From an uncultured Ruminococcus sp. (GTDB taxonomy: Bacteria > Bacillota > Clostridia > Oscillospirales > Ruminococcaceae), in the NCBI GenBank assembly GCA_946544695.1, contig CAMNMO010000210.1, positions 1 through 5,513 of the forward strand: 5,513 bases of DNA. Direction: 5' to 3'. Below the pieces are notes generated by a model. The model saw nothing but the letters and a program-made list of their open reading frames with translations. It searched no databases and was not told where the DNA came from. How positions within the stretch are numbered: position 1 is the stretch's first letter; each line of letters opens with the position of its first letter. Shown in pieces: positions 5,328-5,513 of the stretch. A program made the translations under genes and the position numbers.

Positions 5328-5373
5328 TGCCCTGGTTTTGTTTAATGACAGGATGGCGCAAACGAACTGTCAA
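5328..5373 (-). ncRNA. preQ1-riboswitch-like aptamer in the que leader
   Basis: Right at the predicted transcription start, TGACAG (5367-5372) pairs with CTGTCA (5346-5351) as P1. The loop begins TTCG, as after P1 in preQ1-I riboswitches. P1 is followed by an A-rich tail TTAAACAAAACCA and then GGGCA (5328-5332), which can pair back with TGCgCC of the loop (5355-5360) to make an H-type pseudoknot. This order (P1, loop, A-rich tail, pseudoknot strand) is that of class I preQ1 aptamers. The operon makes preQ1 and a terminator lies downstream, as expected. The loop is longer than usual and the pseudoknot strand has a bulged G, so a class III or unclassified variant is possible. No covariance search was run. 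Confidence 0.65.
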
Positions 5374-5379
5374 TTTAAT

Positions 5380-5408
5380 ATTATAACACTTGTCTGCATA
5401 AAAGTCAA
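5380..5408 (-). promoter_or_regulatory. Sigma-A promoter of the que operon
   Basis: On the minus strand TTGACT (5403-5408) and a perfect TATAAT (5380-5385) are 17 bp apart. An A8 run (5423-5430) 14 bp upstream of the -35 could act as an UP-like or bent element. The transcript should start near 5373, giving a leader of about 190 nt. Confidence 0.9.
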
Positions 5409-5436
5409 TATATTCACGCTGATTTTTTTTGAGACT

Positions 5437-5466
5437 AATGCGAAATATGGGCATTCTGAAATATGG
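5437..5466. repeat. Small palindrome and tandem repeat upstream of the que promoter
   Basis: On the plus strand AATGC (5437-5441) and GCATT (5451-5455) flank 9 bases, and GAAATATGG occurs twice, at 5442-5450 and 5458-5466, with a 16-base period. The group is centred near -73 to -80 of the que start site and touches the right end element. A protein-binding site is possible but none is recognised. Confidence 0.35.
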
Positions 5467-5507
5467 TTATCCCTTTAAAACACCACTAAGGATAGAAGTA
5501 TAACAAG
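5462..5507 (-). repeat. Right copy of inverted end element
   Basis: Reading on the minus strand, CTTGTTATAC (5498-5507), 19 variable bases and TTAAAGGGATAACCATA (5462-5478) repeat the left element at 7-52. The copies thus face each other across the window. This copy lies 53 bp upstream of the -35 of the que promoter. It does not overlap a gene. Its function is unknown; see the left copy for alternatives. Confidence 0.75.
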
Positions 5508-5513
5508 TAAAAT

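Noticed and set aside
5224..5478. An 84-codon plus-strand open frame at the right end
   Set aside because: It runs through the que promoter, aptamer and terminator in antisense, has no convincing ribosome binding site and no recognisable domain.
1..5513. Transposon, prophage or CRISPR array
   Set aside because: No transposase, integrase, phage or Cas gene and no regularly spaced repeats; only the two end elements hint at mobility.

Overview
The window looks like chromosomal DNA of a Gram-positive Clostridia-type bacterium, plausibly Ruminococcus or a relative. The signs are strong GGAGG ribosome binding sites, textbook sigma-A promoters, a single-domain Bacillus-type QueF, a MetA with the acetyl-CoA-type residue, an Rrf2 regulator of CymR type and an attenuator-type leader. 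The genus is an inference from gene style. No phage, transposase, plasmid or CRISPR genes are present.

Layout. A small NifX/NifB-C-terminal-like protein (109-441, +) stands alone at the left and converges on a minus-strand pair: an Rrf2 regulator (1512-1958) followed by metAA (567-1469), which ends in an intrinsic terminator at 505-553. The 365-bp gap at 1959-2323 holds no gene. Reading along the minus strand it contains the queF terminator (2274-2308), two palindromes (2220-2255 and 2181-2193), a strong promoter (2127-2155), a 33-bp palindrome over the predicted transcription start (2092-2124), and a leader of about 160 nt.

The right half is one compact minus-strand operon, queD-queE-folE-queC-queF (5181 to 2324), with overlapping or nearly abutting genes. 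Together the five enzymes make preQ1, the precursor of the queuosine tRNA nucleoside, from GTP: FolE (GTP to dihydroneopterin triphosphate), QueD (to carboxy-tetrahydropterin), QueE (to carboxy-deazaguanine), QueC (to preQ0) and QueF (to preQ1). The 332-bp stretch at 5182-5513 has no gene. It holds the operon promoter and a leader of about 190 nt with a pseudoknot-forming, preQ1-riboswitch-like element, a possible antiterminator and an intrinsic terminator. This suggests feedback control by the end product.

The most unexpected structure is a pair of about 46-bp elements facing each other at the two ends of the window (7-52 and 5462-5507). They share a 10-bp and a 17-bp identical block at exactly the same spacing, and each lies upstream of the outermost gene. 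Their nature is unknown: shared regulatory site, dispersed repeat, or ends of a mobile or invertible segment.
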